Positions 6,346-14,308 of a stretch of DNA of 16,201 bases are shown in pieces. The number at the start of each line of letters is the position of its first letter. Position 1 is the stretch's first letter. Both the position numbers and the translations under genes were made by a program. The DNA is from Alsobacter sp964544365 (GTDB taxonomy: Bacteria > Pseudomonadota > Alphaproteobacteria > Rhizobiales > Beijerinckiaceae), in contig CAZJCW010000080.1 of assembly GCA_964544365.1 (NCBI GenBank), forward strand, positions 1-16,201, read 5' to 3'. The notes beneath the pieces are model-generated. The model saw only the letters and a list, made by a program, of their open reading frames with translations. It made no database searches and was not told the origin of the DNA.

Positions 6346-8565
6346 CTCGGCCGGCACGGGCGGACGGGTCAGTTCGAACCCATGCTGGGCGGCGGCCGTG
6401 ACGCCGTCGCCGCCTCCGCCCGCCACCTGAACGGTCGGGAACGCGAACTTGATGCCGTTCTCGGCGAAGGTCTTCTTCATGAGGGCGTAGGCGCGCCGGC
6501 GGATGGCGAACTGCTCGCCAGGGCGCGTCATCATCTTGAGGCGAAGCTGGATGGCATAGTCGCCCATTTGCTCCACGCCCTGCATTTTCAGGGTCTCGAT
6601 GATGTTGGGCGCGAACTCGGGATCGGCGAGCAGTTCCTTGCCGATCTGCTTGATCAGCTTCTTCGCCTTGTCGAGGTCGGTGTCGTAGGTGACGCCGATG
6701 GTGATCTTGTCGATCACCCAGTCGCGGCTGAGGTTCTGAACCGCGCCGAGTTCACCGAACGGCACGGTCGAGATCGGACCGCGGTGGTGGCGCAGCTTCA
6801 CCGACCGCAACGAGAACGACTCCACGGTGCCCTTGTGGCTGCCGGCCTGGATGTACTCGCCCACGCGGAAGGCGTCGTCCAGCAGGTAGAAGACGCCGGA
6901 AATGATGTCCTTGACGAGCGTCTGGGCTCCGAAGCCGATCGCGATGCCGACGACGCCGGCGCCGGCGAGCAGGGGACCGATCTGGATGCCGAGCGCGTCG
7001 AGCACCATCAGGATGCTGATCGACGCAATCATCACCATCAGGAAATTGCGCAGGATCGGCAGCAGAGTGCGCAAGCGCTGGCGCTTGCGGGCTTCCGGCG
7101 AATCGTCGTGAACGGCGACCGGCTCGCCATCCAACTGACCATCCAGGATCGCTCGGATGAGACGCCAGGCAAGATCGGCGACCAGCAGCACGATGACGAT
7201 GCGCAGTGCGGCGCGCAGGGTGCGGGTGAAGGCGGTCTCGCCCATGGCGATCTGGCTGAGATCGATCCCCCAGGCGTTGGCAAGCACGGAGGCGCCTGCG
7301 ACGACGATGCCCACGCGCAGCGCGCGCTCGACGACGACAGCCCAGGCGAGAACCGTCGAGTTCTTGGTCGATGAATCGTCCGCCCGCACGACATTGCGCA
7401 CGCTCATGCGCACGATTCCGGCGGCGAGCGGCGCGAGCGAGAGCACAAGCACGGAGCGGAACAGGGCCGGCATTCCGAGCGCGAAGAAGAGCCACGCCAC
7501 GACGATCGCGGTCGTCAGCAGCACGGCGACGAGCCGGCTGATCGGCGGCTCGTCCGCGATGGCGACGCGCAGCCAGATCACCGCGATCCCGATGCCGGCG
7601 AGGAGCGCCGTGATGCCGACCGCTACGACCTCCAGCGCCTGCCGTTCGAGGCCGATGAGCTGGAGCAGGTTGACGACGGCCCAGCCGATGCTGGCCACAA
7701 GGGCCGTGCGCATCCACCACCGGTACCAGAAGCGGGCCAGCGGCGTGCTGATCGGCAGGACCCGGAAGTAATCGTGGCGTGCACCCGGTGCGATGATGAC
7801 GCGGCCGAACGCCGTCGCCAGGCCCATGATCACGAAGACGGAGAGCCAGGTGAGCAGGATCTCGCGGAACACCGGTGGCCACGGGAACAGCAGGAAGGCG
7901 CCGACGCTGCCCAACGTCGTCGCCGTGAGAATGTAGATCGAGAACGACACGCGCATTCCGAGCAGGCGCACGCGGTCGCCGGCGGTTTCGCCTGGCGCCT
8001 CGAGGATACGGGCGAAAAGCCCGCGCGCCGACCACCAGGCGAGCCGGCGGGCGAGGAATCCACCCGCCATGAACAGCGCGAAGGCGCCCAGCAACCATGG
8101 CACATGCAGCCGGTTGCCCATCGACCTGAAGGCGCCGAATGCGTTCACGATGGCATCGGGCACGCCCGGAACCGCCATGACGAGAGCCTCGCCGCGTTGC
8201 CGCAATCCGCTGAGGCGCTCTGCGGCCATCGAGGGCATCATCATGTCGTCCGAGGACGATGCCGGCGCCGCGCCGGCCTCCTGGGAAACCGGCTGGCTCG
8301 CCGGCGCCCTTACGGTCGCCGCCCCGGGGTCCGTGCCGAGCCTGGGAACCAGCCTGTCCGTGACGAAGGCACGGCCCGCGTCGTCGTTGGGAACCTCGAT
8401 GATGATGCGGATCGGAGGCGAGGCGGTCGCCGCCGCCGGCTGCGTTCCCTGCGCGCCGAGCGGCGCTGCGGCAGCCAGACTGACGAAGAGTGCGAGCAGC
8501 CAGGGCCGCATCGAGCGGACGAGGGCATGGACGGCTTCGCTGCGATGGTTCATGTCGACTTTCAT
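6334..8565 (-). CDS. YbiO-type large mechanosensitive ion channel (MscS superfamily)
   Basis: This 743-residue inner-membrane channel should open on membrane tension and release solutes on hypo-osmotic shock. The C-terminal MscS unit spans about residues 517-715. Its pore helix G-P-L-L-A-G-A-G-V-V-G-I-A-I-G-F-G-A-Q (about 530-548) runs into T-L-V-K-D-I-I-S-G-V-F; a beta domain and the G-I-K-F-A-F-P end follow. Upstream are a signal-peptide-like start ending L-G-A-Q (residues 37-39), a periplasmic Ala-rich region and roughly eight further hydrophobic helices. Length, layout and pore sequence resemble E. coli YbiO (about 741 aa) from memory. ATG at 8565 overlaps the GNAT stop as ATGA and has no good ribosome-binding site of its own; M5 at 8553 is an alternative start. 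The start therefore implies translational coupling. Confidence 0.92.
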   Translation of the reverse strand: MKVDMNHRSEAVHALVRSMRPWLLALFVSLAAAAPLGAQGTQPAAATASPPIRIIIEVPNDDAGRAFVTDRLVPRLGTDPGAATVRAPASQPVSQEAGAAPASSSDDMMMPSMAAERLSGLRQRGEALVMAVPGVPDAIVNAFGAFRSMGNRLHVPWLLGAFALFMAGGFLARRLAWWSARGLFARILEAPGETAGDRVRLLGMRVSFSIYILTATTLGSVGAFLLFPWPPVFREILLTWLSVFVIMGLATAFGRVIIAPGARHDYFRVLPISTPLARFWYRWWMRTALVASIGWAVVNLLQLIGLERQALEVVAVGITALLAGIGIAVIWLRVAIADEPPISRLVAVLLTTAIVVAWLFFALGMPALFRSVLVLSLAPLAAGIVRMSVRNVVRADDSSTKNSTVLAWAVVVERALRVGIVVAGASVLANAWGIDLSQIAMGETAFTRTLRAALRIVIVLLVADLAWRLIRAILDGQLDGEPVAVHDDSPEARKRQRLRTLLPILRNFLMVMIASISILMVLDALGIQIGPLLAGAGVVGIAIGFGAQTLVKDIISGVFYLLDDAFRVGEYIQAGSHKGTVESFSLRSVKLRHHRGPISTVPFGELGAVQNLSRDWVIDKITIGVTYDTDLDKAKKLIKQIGKELLADPEFAPNIIETLKMQGVEQMGDYAIQLRLKMMTRPGEQFAIRRRAYALMKKTFAENGIKFAFPTVQVAGGGGDGVTAAAQHGFELTRPPVPAEGKT

Positions 8566-9041
8566 CCGGAAGCGGTTCCGTCTGCGGGCACGATGCGACT
8601 TGCCGACCATGATACCGCGACCCAGGGCCCCAATTCGTTGACGCCGCCGCCTCCGACCGACCAGCCGCACGCCCGGTAGAAGGCCAGCGCCGTTTCGTTC
8701 TGCGACTGGCACTTCAGCCAGGCCCAGTCGCCGAAGGTGGTTTCGACGAACCGCAGCAGGCGCCTGCCGATCCCGCGGCCGTGGTTGGCCGGGTCGACGA
8801 AGAGCAGATGCACGAAGTGGTCCGGCATCCAGAGCGAGACGAACCCCCGGACGATCCCGTCCTCCTCGGCGACGGTGATCGCCTCGCCGGCGCTGTCGCG
8901 GTCGAAGTCGGCCGGCACGAACAGCTCCGGACTGCACCAGTGGAACGCCCGGCGCCGTCCGGCGGCATAGATGGCGCCACAGGCCAACCGATCGTAGGGC
9001 AGATAGGGGCGAAGGCGAAGTCCGGTCTCCCGCACGCTCAT
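8562..9041 (-). CDS. GNAT family N-acetyltransferase
   Basis: A 159-residue single-domain acetyltransferase, which should transfer acetyl from acetyl-CoA to an amine of unknown acceptor in the cytoplasm. Motif A is clear: F-V-D-P-A-N-H-G-R-G-I-G-R-R-L-L (81-96), whose R-G-I-G core binds the CoA pyrophosphate. Motif B follows as N-E-T-A-L-A-F-Y-R-A-C-G-W (115-127). The start ATG at 9041 is chosen because GGAGG lies 5 nt upstream; a TTG at 9080 in the same frame has nothing to support it. The stop overlaps the ATG of the YbiO-type channel by four bases, so the two form one operon. Acceptor could be a small molecule, an antibiotic or a protein N-terminus; nothing in the sequence decides. Confidence 0.9.
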   Translation of the reverse strand: MSVRETGLRLRPYLPYDRLACGAIYAAGRRRAFHWCSPELFVPADFDRDSAGEAITVAEEDGIVRGFVSLWMPDHFVHLLFVDPANHGRGIGRRLLRFVETTFGDWAWLKCQSQNETALAFYRACGWSVGGGGVNELGPWVAVSWSASRIVPADGTASG

Positions 9042-9046
9042 GCGGT

Positions 9047-9060
9047 CCTCCCGCAGGAGG
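9047..9060 (-). promoter_or_regulatory. Hairpin enclosing the GNAT ribosome-binding site
   Basis: In the leader RNA, CCTCC (9056-9060) can pair with the Shine-Dalgarno GGAGG (9047-9051) across a TGCG loop, five nucleotides before the ATG. The pairing is directly visible. That it limits translation of the GNAT/channel operon is inference, since a 5-bp stem is marginal. Confidence 0.35.
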
Positions 9061-9239
9061 CGCGGCACCCCTTCCGGCAATGCATGACGCGAAGCGCTCC
9101 TTGTGATGGACGCACGCTGTGGCGCAGCTTATCCCTTAGCATTCAAAGCGCCGGCCGGTGAACCGCCAAGTCGGGCCGATCTCCGGACCGGAAAGAGCGG
9201 CGCCCGCACGGGGCGTGCAACAGGAGGAGACGGGAAGCG
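9061..9239. promoter_or_regulatory. Divergent spacer between GNAT/channel operon and EamA transporter
   Basis: This gap must hold promoters in both directions. The AT-richest patch, about 9128-9148 (CTTATCCCTTAGCATTCAAAG region), is the likeliest place for promoter melting, but no -35/-10 pair with proper spacing stands out on either strand. A purine-rich AGGAGGAGA near 9222 and GGGA at about 9232 precede the transporter's GTG. Confidence 0.3.
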
Positions 9240-10196
9240 GTGTCGCACGATCCTCCCGCGAACGCGCCGGCGGCCCCGGACCGGCGCTTCGCCACGATCA
9301 AGGGCATCCTCTCGGCTCTTCTCGGCTATTTCCTCTTCTCCTCCTCCGACGCGGTCATCAAGCTGCTGCTCGGGAAATACTCGACGTTCCAGATCCTGCC
9401 GTTCCAGGCGGCGTTCGCCATGATCCCGGTCACGTTCATGATCCTGGGAGGGCGCGGGCTTCGCATGCCGCGCGGCGAGAACCTCGTCTGGGTGCTGGCG
9501 CGGGCCTTTCTCGCGGGTATCGGCGCCGTGCTCGGCTTCTACGCCTTCCGGCACCTCCCGCTGGCGGACGTCTATGCGCTGGCGTTCTGCGCGCCGCTGA
9601 TCGTGACGGTGCTCGCCCCGTCCATGCTCGGCGAGAAGATCGGCCTGAGACGCTGGGCTGCGGTCATCGTCGGCTTCGTCGGCGTGCTGATCATGGTGCG
9701 CCCGGGCTTCGCGGAGCTGAAGCTCGGCCACCTTGCGGCGCTGGCGACCGCTTTCAGCGGGGCCGGCACCCTGATCATCATGCGGCGTCTGCGCGGCATC
9801 GAGACTGCCTCGACCATGGCGACGGCGGTGATGCTCGGGCTATTCGCCATCAGCCTGCCGGTGGTCCCGTTCGTCTGGGTGACGCCCGACCTTCGGGCGC
9901 TCGGTCTCGTCGCCTGCTCCGGACTGATGATGGGCACGGCGCAGTTCTTCATGCTGCGCGCCGTGAGCCTCGCGTCGGCGGCGGTGATCGCGCCCATGCA
10001 GTATACGATGATGATATGGGCCGTCTTCTACGGCTTCGTCGTGTTCGCCACCGAAGTCAGCCCCTGGACGCTTCTCGGGAGCGCCATCGTGGTGGCGTCC
10101 AGCCTCTACACCATGTACCGCGAGCGGGTGCGCGGGGTCGCCGACCGGGGAACCGCCCCGGTCTCACCGGCTGCCCCGCCCATCCGCCCCGAGTAG
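9240..10196 (+). CDS. DMT superfamily transporter (two EamA domains)
   Basis: This 318-residue inner-membrane protein has about ten hydrophobic helices arranged as two EamA repeats (roughly residues 20-152 and 165-300). This is the usual build of drug/metabolite exporters such as amino acid or metabolite efflux carriers. The first repeat ends G-L-R-R-W-A-A-V-I-V-G-F-V-G-V-L-I-M-V-R-P, a classic EamA helix 5 sequence, and the second has A-S-A-A-V-I-A-P-M-Q-Y near its third helix. The start is GTG at 9240, since no ATG occurs before the first helices; GGGA lies about 5 nt upstream and AGGAGG about 12 nt. The substrate cannot be told. prfC begins 53 nt downstream on the same strand and may be co-transcribed. 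Confidence 0.92.
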   Translation: MSHDPPANAPAAPDRRFATIKGILSALLGYFLFSSSDAVIKLLLGKYSTFQILPFQAAFAMIPVTFMILGGRGLRMPRGENLVWVLARAFLAGIGAVLGFYAFRHLPLADVYALAFCAPLIVTVLAPSMLGEKIGLRRWAAVIVGFVGVLIMVRPGFAELKLGHLAALATAFSGAGTLIIMRRLRGIETASTMATAVMLGLFAISLPVVPFVWVTPDLRALGLVACSGLMMGTAQFFMLRAVSLASAAVIAPMQYTMMIWAVFYGFVVFATEVSPWTLLGSAIVVASSLYTMYRERVRGVADRGTAPVSPAAPPIRPE

Positions 10197-10249
10197 CGCG
10201 GGCGGCATCGCGGCTTGAATTGCCGGCCGTTCCCGGCTACCTCCCGCCC

Positions 10250-11839
10250 ATGACCGACATGACCGATCCGGTGTCCCGGCGCCGGACCTTCGCCATCATC
10301 TCGCATCCCGACGCGGGCAAGACCACGCTGACCGAGAAGCTTCTGCTTTTCGGCGGCGCGATCCAGCTTGCCGGCGAGGTCAAGGCCAAGAAGAACCGTG
10401 TCAGTGCCCGCTCGGACTGGATGGGCATCGAGAAGGAGCGCGGCATCTCCGTCGTCACCTCCGTGATGACGTTCGAGTACGCCGACCGCGTCTTCAACCT
10501 GCTCGACACGCCGGGCCATGAGGACTTCTCGGAGGATACGTACCGGACGCTGACCGCGGTCGACAGCGCCGTCATGGTGATCGACGCGGCGAAAGGCATC
10601 GAGGCGCGCACGCGCAAGCTGTTCGAAGTGTGCCGCCTGCGCGACATTCCCATCGTGACGTTCATCAACAAGATGGACCGCGAGACGCGAGACCCGTTCG
10701 ACCTGCTGGACGAAATCGAGAAGACGCTGGCGCTGGACACCGCGCCCGCCAACTGGCCGATCGGGCGCGGCAAGTCCTTCGCGGGCACCTACGACATTGC
10801 CCGCTCGCAGATCCGCCGGATCGACACGGACGAGGAGCCGGTGAAGGTCAACGGCCCGACATCCGACGCCGTGCTCTCGCTCGTGCCGGAACATGAGCGC
10901 GACGCCTTCGCCGAGGAGATCGGGCTCGCGGTGGAAGCATGCCGGCCGTTCGACGAGGCGGCGTTCCGCGAAGGCCACCTGACGCCGGTGTTCTTCGGCA
11001 GCGCGTTGCGCAACTTCGGCGTGCGCGACCTGATCGACGCGCTCGCCGCGCTGGCGCCCTCGCCGCGCGCGCAGCAGGCGGACGGGCGGATGGTCGCCGC
11101 CGACGAGACGCGCATGACCGGTTTCGTGTTCAAGATCCAGGCGAACATGGACCCGAACCATCGCGACCGCATCGCCTTCCTGCGGGTCTGCTCGGGCAAG
11201 CTCAGCCGTGGCATGAAGGCGAAGCTGGTGCGAACAGGCAAGCCGATCGCGCTCAACACGCCCCAGTTCTTTTTCGCCCGGAACCGGGCCCTGGCCGACG
11301 AGGCGTATGCAGGCGACGTCGTGGGTATTCCCAACCACGGGACCCTTCGAATCGGCGATACCCTGACGGAGGGCGAGGACATCCTGTTCCGCGGGGTGCC
11401 GTCCTTTGCGCCGGAAATCCTGCGCCGCATCAAGCTCGGCGACGCGATGAAGGCGAAGAAGCTGCGCGAAGCGCTGCAGCAGATGGCCGAGGAGGGCGTC
11501 GTCCAGCTCTTCGTCCCGCATGACGGGTCGGGCGCCATGGTCGGCGTCGTCGGTGCGCTGCAGCTCGACGTCCTGGCCGAGCGGCTGCAGGCGGAATATG
11601 GCCTGCCCATCGGCTACGAGCAGACGCGGTTCTCGATCTGCCGCTGGATCGCTTGCCCGGACAAGGTCGAACTCGACCGTTTCATCGACTCGCACTTCTC
11701 TTCCATCGCGGCCGACCTCGACGGCGCGCCGGTGTTCATGGCTCCCAACGCGTTCCAGCTTCGGTACGACCAGGAGCGGTGGGAGAAGATCACCTTCTCG
11801 GACGTGAAGGACTACCAAGTTCGCGACAAGGCGGCCTGA
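10250..11839 (+). CDS. prfC: Peptide chain release factor 3 (RF3)
   Basis: This 529-residue translational GTPase drives release of RF1/RF2 from the ribosome after termination. Its length matches the family. GTPase motifs are all present: G1 S-H-P-D-A-G-K-T-T (18-26), which distinguishes RF3 from EF-G; the G2 region E-R-G-I-S-V-V-T (63-70); G3 D-T-P-G-H-E-D-F (86-93); G4 N-K-M-D (140-143). The F-G-S-A-L-R-N-F-G block then marks G5, followed by domains II and III. There is no recognisable Shine-Dalgarno before the ATG at 10250 or the second in-frame ATG at 10259, so the exact start is uncertain by three codons. The frame stays open upstream through the transporter gene, but this is out of frame with it and non-coding. 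Confidence 0.97.
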   Translation: MTDMTDPVSRRRTFAIISHPDAGKTTLTEKLLLFGGAIQLAGEVKAKKNRVSARSDWMGIEKERGISVVTSVMTFEYADRVFNLLDTPGHEDFSEDTYRTLTAVDSAVMVIDAAKGIEARTRKLFEVCRLRDIPIVTFINKMDRETRDPFDLLDEIEKTLALDTAPANWPIGRGKSFAGTYDIARSQIRRIDTDEEPVKVNGPTSDAVLSLVPEHERDAFAEEIGLAVEACRPFDEAAFREGHLTPVFFGSALRNFGVRDLIDALAALAPSPRAQQADGRMVAADETRMTGFVFKIQANMDPNHRDRIAFLRVCSGKLSRGMKAKLVRTGKPIALNTPQFFFARNRALADEAYAGDVVGIPNHGTLRIGDTLTEGEDILFRGVPSFAPEILRRIKLGDAMKAKKLREALQQMAEEGVVQLFVPHDGSGAMVGVVGALQLDVLAERLQAEYGLPIGYEQTRFSICRWIACPDKVELDRFIDSHFSSIAADLDGAPVFMAPNAFQLRYDQERWEKITFSDVKDYQVRDKAA

Positions 11840-11869
11840 GGGCTGGCCGGAAGACCAAGCGGAACCGGA

Positions 11870-12625
11870 TCAATCCACCTCGGCAAGTCTAGGGTGGGGG
11901 GTGAGGACGACGGCGATGTGGTCGAGGAAGTCCCCGCCCAGCACGAAGAGCTGCTTTTCGAAGCGCTGCATGAGATCGTCCTCATAGAGGGCGACGGCAT
12001 CGCGACGGCACAGCACGTACTTCGCCGCTGCAACGATGTCCTCGCGGTCGACGATCAGCATCACGCACCAGTCGGGATGGGCCCCCAGCCATCGGTGAAC
12101 CGTGTCGACGAGCCGTGGATAGGCGGGGTGCAGCATGTCGTCGAGGCAGATCAGGCCTTGCGGATGCATCAGCGGCAGGGCGAGGGCAAGATCCTTCGAC
12201 AGGCTTTCGTCGGCGTGCTCGCCGTCGATGTGGAAGAAGCGGACGGGGCCACCGCCCAGCGCGGAAGCCAGCTCTTCCGGCGCCATGGTGCGGCTGTCCC
12301 GCTTCAGGGCGATGTAGCGATCAGGCGTCACGCCGTGGCGCGCGCAGTGGCCGAGAAACAGATCCATCACCCGGTCGTTCGGCCAGTCGAAGAGGTCGAT
12401 CCCCAGCGCCTTTTCGCCGGGCTCCAGCGCGAGCGCCATGGCGATGAAGAACCGGCCCTCGAAGGTCCCGATCTCGGCGAAATGGCCGGCAATTCCGAGC
12501 GCCGCCTGCCGTTTCAGGATGTAGGTGCAGACGCTGGCGGCGAACCGCGACGACATGCCCCGGACCGTGTCGTAGCCCTGCTCGATGTAGCGGTCGACGG
12601 CGGGCTCGCCGGTTGGGATGAACAT
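11870..12625 (-). CDS. Class I SAM-dependent methyltransferase
   Basis: This 251-residue protein has a Rossmann methyltransferase core of the Methyltransf_24 type. Motif I is A-E-I-G-T-F-E-G-R (50-58), with E51 in the SAM-binding loop. A strand ending A-L-G-I-D-L-F-D (73-80) carries the acidic residue for the ribose. F-F-H-I-D-G-E-H-A-D-E (130-140) and C-L-D-D-M (160-164) match the acidic metal/substrate motifs seen in relatives of O-methyltransferases and sugar or lipid-linked methyltransferases. The start is ATG at 12625 with AAGG about 8 nt upstream; a TTG at 12655 is less likely. The acceptor is unknown. It converges on prfC with a 30-nt gap holding no clear terminator, and lies 43 nt behind the DUF486 gene on the same strand. 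Confidence 0.82.
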   Translation of the reverse strand: MFIPTGEPAVDRYIEQGYDTVRGMSSRFAASVCTYILKRQAALGIAGHFAEIGTFEGRFFIAMALALEPGEKALGIDLFDWPNDRVMDLFLGHCARHGVTPDRYIALKRDSRTMAPEELASALGGGPVRFFHIDGEHADESLSKDLALALPLMHPQGLICLDDMLHPAYPRLVDTVHRWLGAHPDWCVMLIVDREDIVAAAKYVLCRRDAVALYEDDLMQRFEKQLFVLGGDFLDHIAVVLTPHPRLAEVD

Positions 12626-12660
12626 GGGGGGAGCCTTTCGCGTTGTGCTTCCCAAGCTTA

Positions 12661-12677
12661 GGCCGGCCTCACCGGCC
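12661..12677. repeat. GC hairpin at the 3' end of the DUF486 gene
   Basis: GGCCGG and CCGGCC flank a 5-nt loop that contains the TGA stop of the DUF486 gene. On the minus strand it is followed by TAAGCTTGG, not a T-run. It may attenuate read-through into the methyltransferase gene, but it is not a standard terminator. Confidence 0.3.
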
Positions 12678-13022
12678 GTGGAAGATGAAGAACGCGCCTG
12701 CCGCGATCAATCCGAAGCCGACGGCGTGGTTCCAGCCGAGCGGTTCCTTCAGAACCAAAACGGAGAACCCGGCGAACACCACCAGGGTGATCACCTCCTG
12801 CATCGTCTTGAGCTCGGCTGCCGAGTAGACCTGGTGGCCGATGCGGTTCGCCGGGACGGCCAGGCAATACTCGAAGAACGCAATGCCCCAGCTCACCAGG
12901 ACGACGAGCCAGAGGGCCTGCTGCGGAAACTTCAGGTGCCCGTACCAGGCGAATGTCATGAACACGTTCGATGCGAGCAGGAGCACGATCGGAAGGATGT
13001 GGCTGGTACTGAGGGGGATCAT
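12669..13022 (-). CDS. DMT family small membrane protein (DUF486)
   Basis: A 117-residue protein with four hydrophobic helices (about residues 8-27, 35-54, 75-92 and 98-115) matching the DUF486 family, usually about 115 residues and grouped with drug/metabolite transporters. Signature stretches are the N-terminal L-L-L-A-S-N-V-F-M-T-F-A-W-Y-G-H-L-K, the F-F-E-Y-C-L-A-V-P-A-N-R-I-G loop between helices 2 and 3, and Q-E-V-I-T-L-V-V-F-A-G-F at helix 3. Such half-size carriers normally work as dimers. The start ATG at 13022 matches family length; upstream GAGG is about 11 nt away, so initiation may be modest. It is divergent from the DUF1499 gene. Function in the cell is unknown. Confidence 0.9.
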   Translation of the reverse strand: MIPLSTSHILPIVLLLASNVFMTFAWYGHLKFPQQALWLVVLVSWGIAFFEYCLAVPANRIGHQVYSAAELKTMQEVITLVVFAGFSVLVLKEPLGWNHAVGFGLIAAGAFFIFHGR

Positions 13023-13118
13023 GGACGAAAGAACCTCGTGGCAGGATGATGCCGACCGTAGCGGCAGGGCCTGCGCCTTCACAGCGAAGCCGACGCCTAT
13101 TCACAACGGGGTTCCCGC

Positions 13119-13649
13119 ATGCGCCTCTTTCTGGCCGCCGTCGTCCTGGGCCTTGGACTGCTCGGACTGAGCATTGCGTTGCGCGACCGGCCGTTCGGCA
13201 TCGAGCGCCTGTGGGGTGCGCTGTTCGGGTCGCCTGACCTCGGCCCGGTCGACTTCACGCGGCTGGTGCGCCGCTCGACGCCCAATGATGCCCTCGCCTG
13301 CCCGAAGGGGCTGTGCGGGACCACGAAGGTTGATCTGGAAACCCCCGTCTACGCCCTGCCGCACAACGAGTTGAGTGCCCTGATGCGCTCATTCGTCGAG
13401 GCGGAGCCGGGCGCGGTCCGCGTGGCGGAGGCTGCCGGTGGACGCGGGGATCGCTATGTCGTTCGGACGTCGCTCATGCGCTATCCCGATACGGTGGACG
13501 TGCTGGTCCTGCCGGCGGAGGGCGGACGGTCGACCGTGGCGATCTACTCGCGCAGCCAGATCGGCCGCAGCGACCTTGGGGCCAACCTCGCCCGGATCCG
13601 GCGCTGGCTGGACAATCCGGCCCTGAAGAGGGCCGAGATCCGCGGGTGA
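13119..13649 (+). CDS. DUF1499 family protein with N-terminal membrane anchor
   Basis: This 176-residue protein starts with a hydrophobic segment (residues 2-20) that is a signal anchor or uncleaved signal peptide, placing the rest in the periplasm. The body fits DUF1499. P-N-D-A-L-A-C-P-K-G-L-C (55-66) contains two conserved-looking cysteines, C61 and C66, and the C-terminal S-R-S-Q-I-G-R-S-D-L-G-A-N-L-A-R-I-R-R-W-L (144-164) is the family hallmark. No enzymatic role is established for the family. The two cysteines five residues apart could form a disulfide. ATG at 13119 has only a modest ribosome-binding sequence (ACGGGG). It is divergent from the DUF486 gene across 96 nt and converges on the histidine phosphatase across 28 nt. 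Confidence 0.87.
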   Translation: MRLFLAAVVLGLGLLGLSIALRDRPFGIERLWGALFGSPDLGPVDFTRLVRRSTPNDALACPKGLCGTTKVDLETPVYALPHNELSALMRSFVEAEPGAVRVAEAAGGRGDRYVVRTSLMRYPDTVDVLVLPAEGGRSTVAIYSRSQIGRSDLGANLARIRRWLDNPALKRAEIRG

Positions 13650-13677
13650 CGGGCATGCCGAGAGCACCGCGCCGGCG

Positions 13678-14256
13678 TCATGGGCCGACGAAAACGCGCC
13701 CCTCGACGGCCAGCCGCCCGTCCCGAACGCGCACCACCACGATTTCTCCTTCGCGCGGGCCAACGCCGGTCAGTGCGGTGATGTTGACCTGATGGGTCAC
13801 CATTGCCATCGCTCCGTCGCCCCGCCAGTCGGCGATGGCCTTTCTCGCGGCGTCGCTCTGCTCGGGTTCGTCCGTGCGATCGGCGAAAAAGGAGTTGAGG
13901 GCGGGAAACGGCTCGGCCGAGCCGAAGGCCAGGGTGGCGGTGTCACGGGCGCGGCACCATTCGCTCGTCAGGACCCGCGCCACCGTGATGCCGCGCTGGC
14001 GAATGGCCTCTCCGAGACGCCGGGACTGGCTTCGGCCCTCCTCCGAGAGGTTGCGCTGCGTCGCGCAGTCGCCCAATCGGAAGCCCGGCGGATCGCCCAC
14101 GCCAGGGGCGCGGGCGTGCCGGATCAGGGCGACCGCGCCGGGTTGGCGGAGCGCCGCCCAGCCGGCTTCGTCGGCCGCCAGCGGGCTCACCGGCGCTGCG
14201 AAGACCGCCGTGGTCAGGAGAAGACACGCATTCCGGCGCGAGAAGACTGCGTTCAT
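13678..14256 (-). CDS. Exported histidine phosphatase family protein
   Basis: This 192-residue protein is of the phosphoglycerate-mutase-like histidine phosphatase superfamily. The phosphorylated histidine is H47 in L-I-R-H-A-R, the second catalytic histidine is H155 in V-T-H-Q-V-N, and S-E-W-C-R-A-R-D-T-A (98-107) provides the phosphate-binding arginine and the acidic residue. Residues 1-28 form a signal peptide with a twin-arginine-like S-R-R start and cleavage near P-L-A-A-D, so the enzyme acts in the periplasm; the Tat assignment is weak. The start at 14256 rests on the signal peptide, as no ribosome-binding site is good; ATG at 14283 would have its purine stretch too close. It lies 52 nt downstream of the aldo/keto reductase and may be transcribed with it. 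The substrate is unknown. Confidence 0.85.
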   Translation of the reverse strand: MNAVFSRRNACLLLTTAVFAAPVSPLAADEAGWAALRQPGAVALIRHARAPGVGDPPGFRLGDCATQRNLSEEGRSQSRRLGEAIRQRGITVARVLTSEWCRARDTATLAFGSAEPFPALNSFFADRTDEPEQSDAARKAIADWRGDGAMAMVTHQVNITALTGVGPREGEIVVVRVRDGRLAVEGRVFVGP

Positions 14257-14308
14257 CCGCCAGAAGTGGGCCAGACCCGGCATTCCTTCAAGCGCGTCGG
14301 ACTGTCGC

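Noticed and set aside
9158..10249. Open frame running through the EamA transporter gene into prfC, as if a fusion
   Set aside because: Upstream of 10250 the translation is arginine/proline-rich noise, whereas the other frame encodes a clear ten-helix transporter. RF3 length is already complete from 10250.
10106..11818. Long minus-strand open frame antisense to prfC
   Set aside because: All RF3 GTPase motifs are on the plus strand; the antisense product has no recognisable fold.
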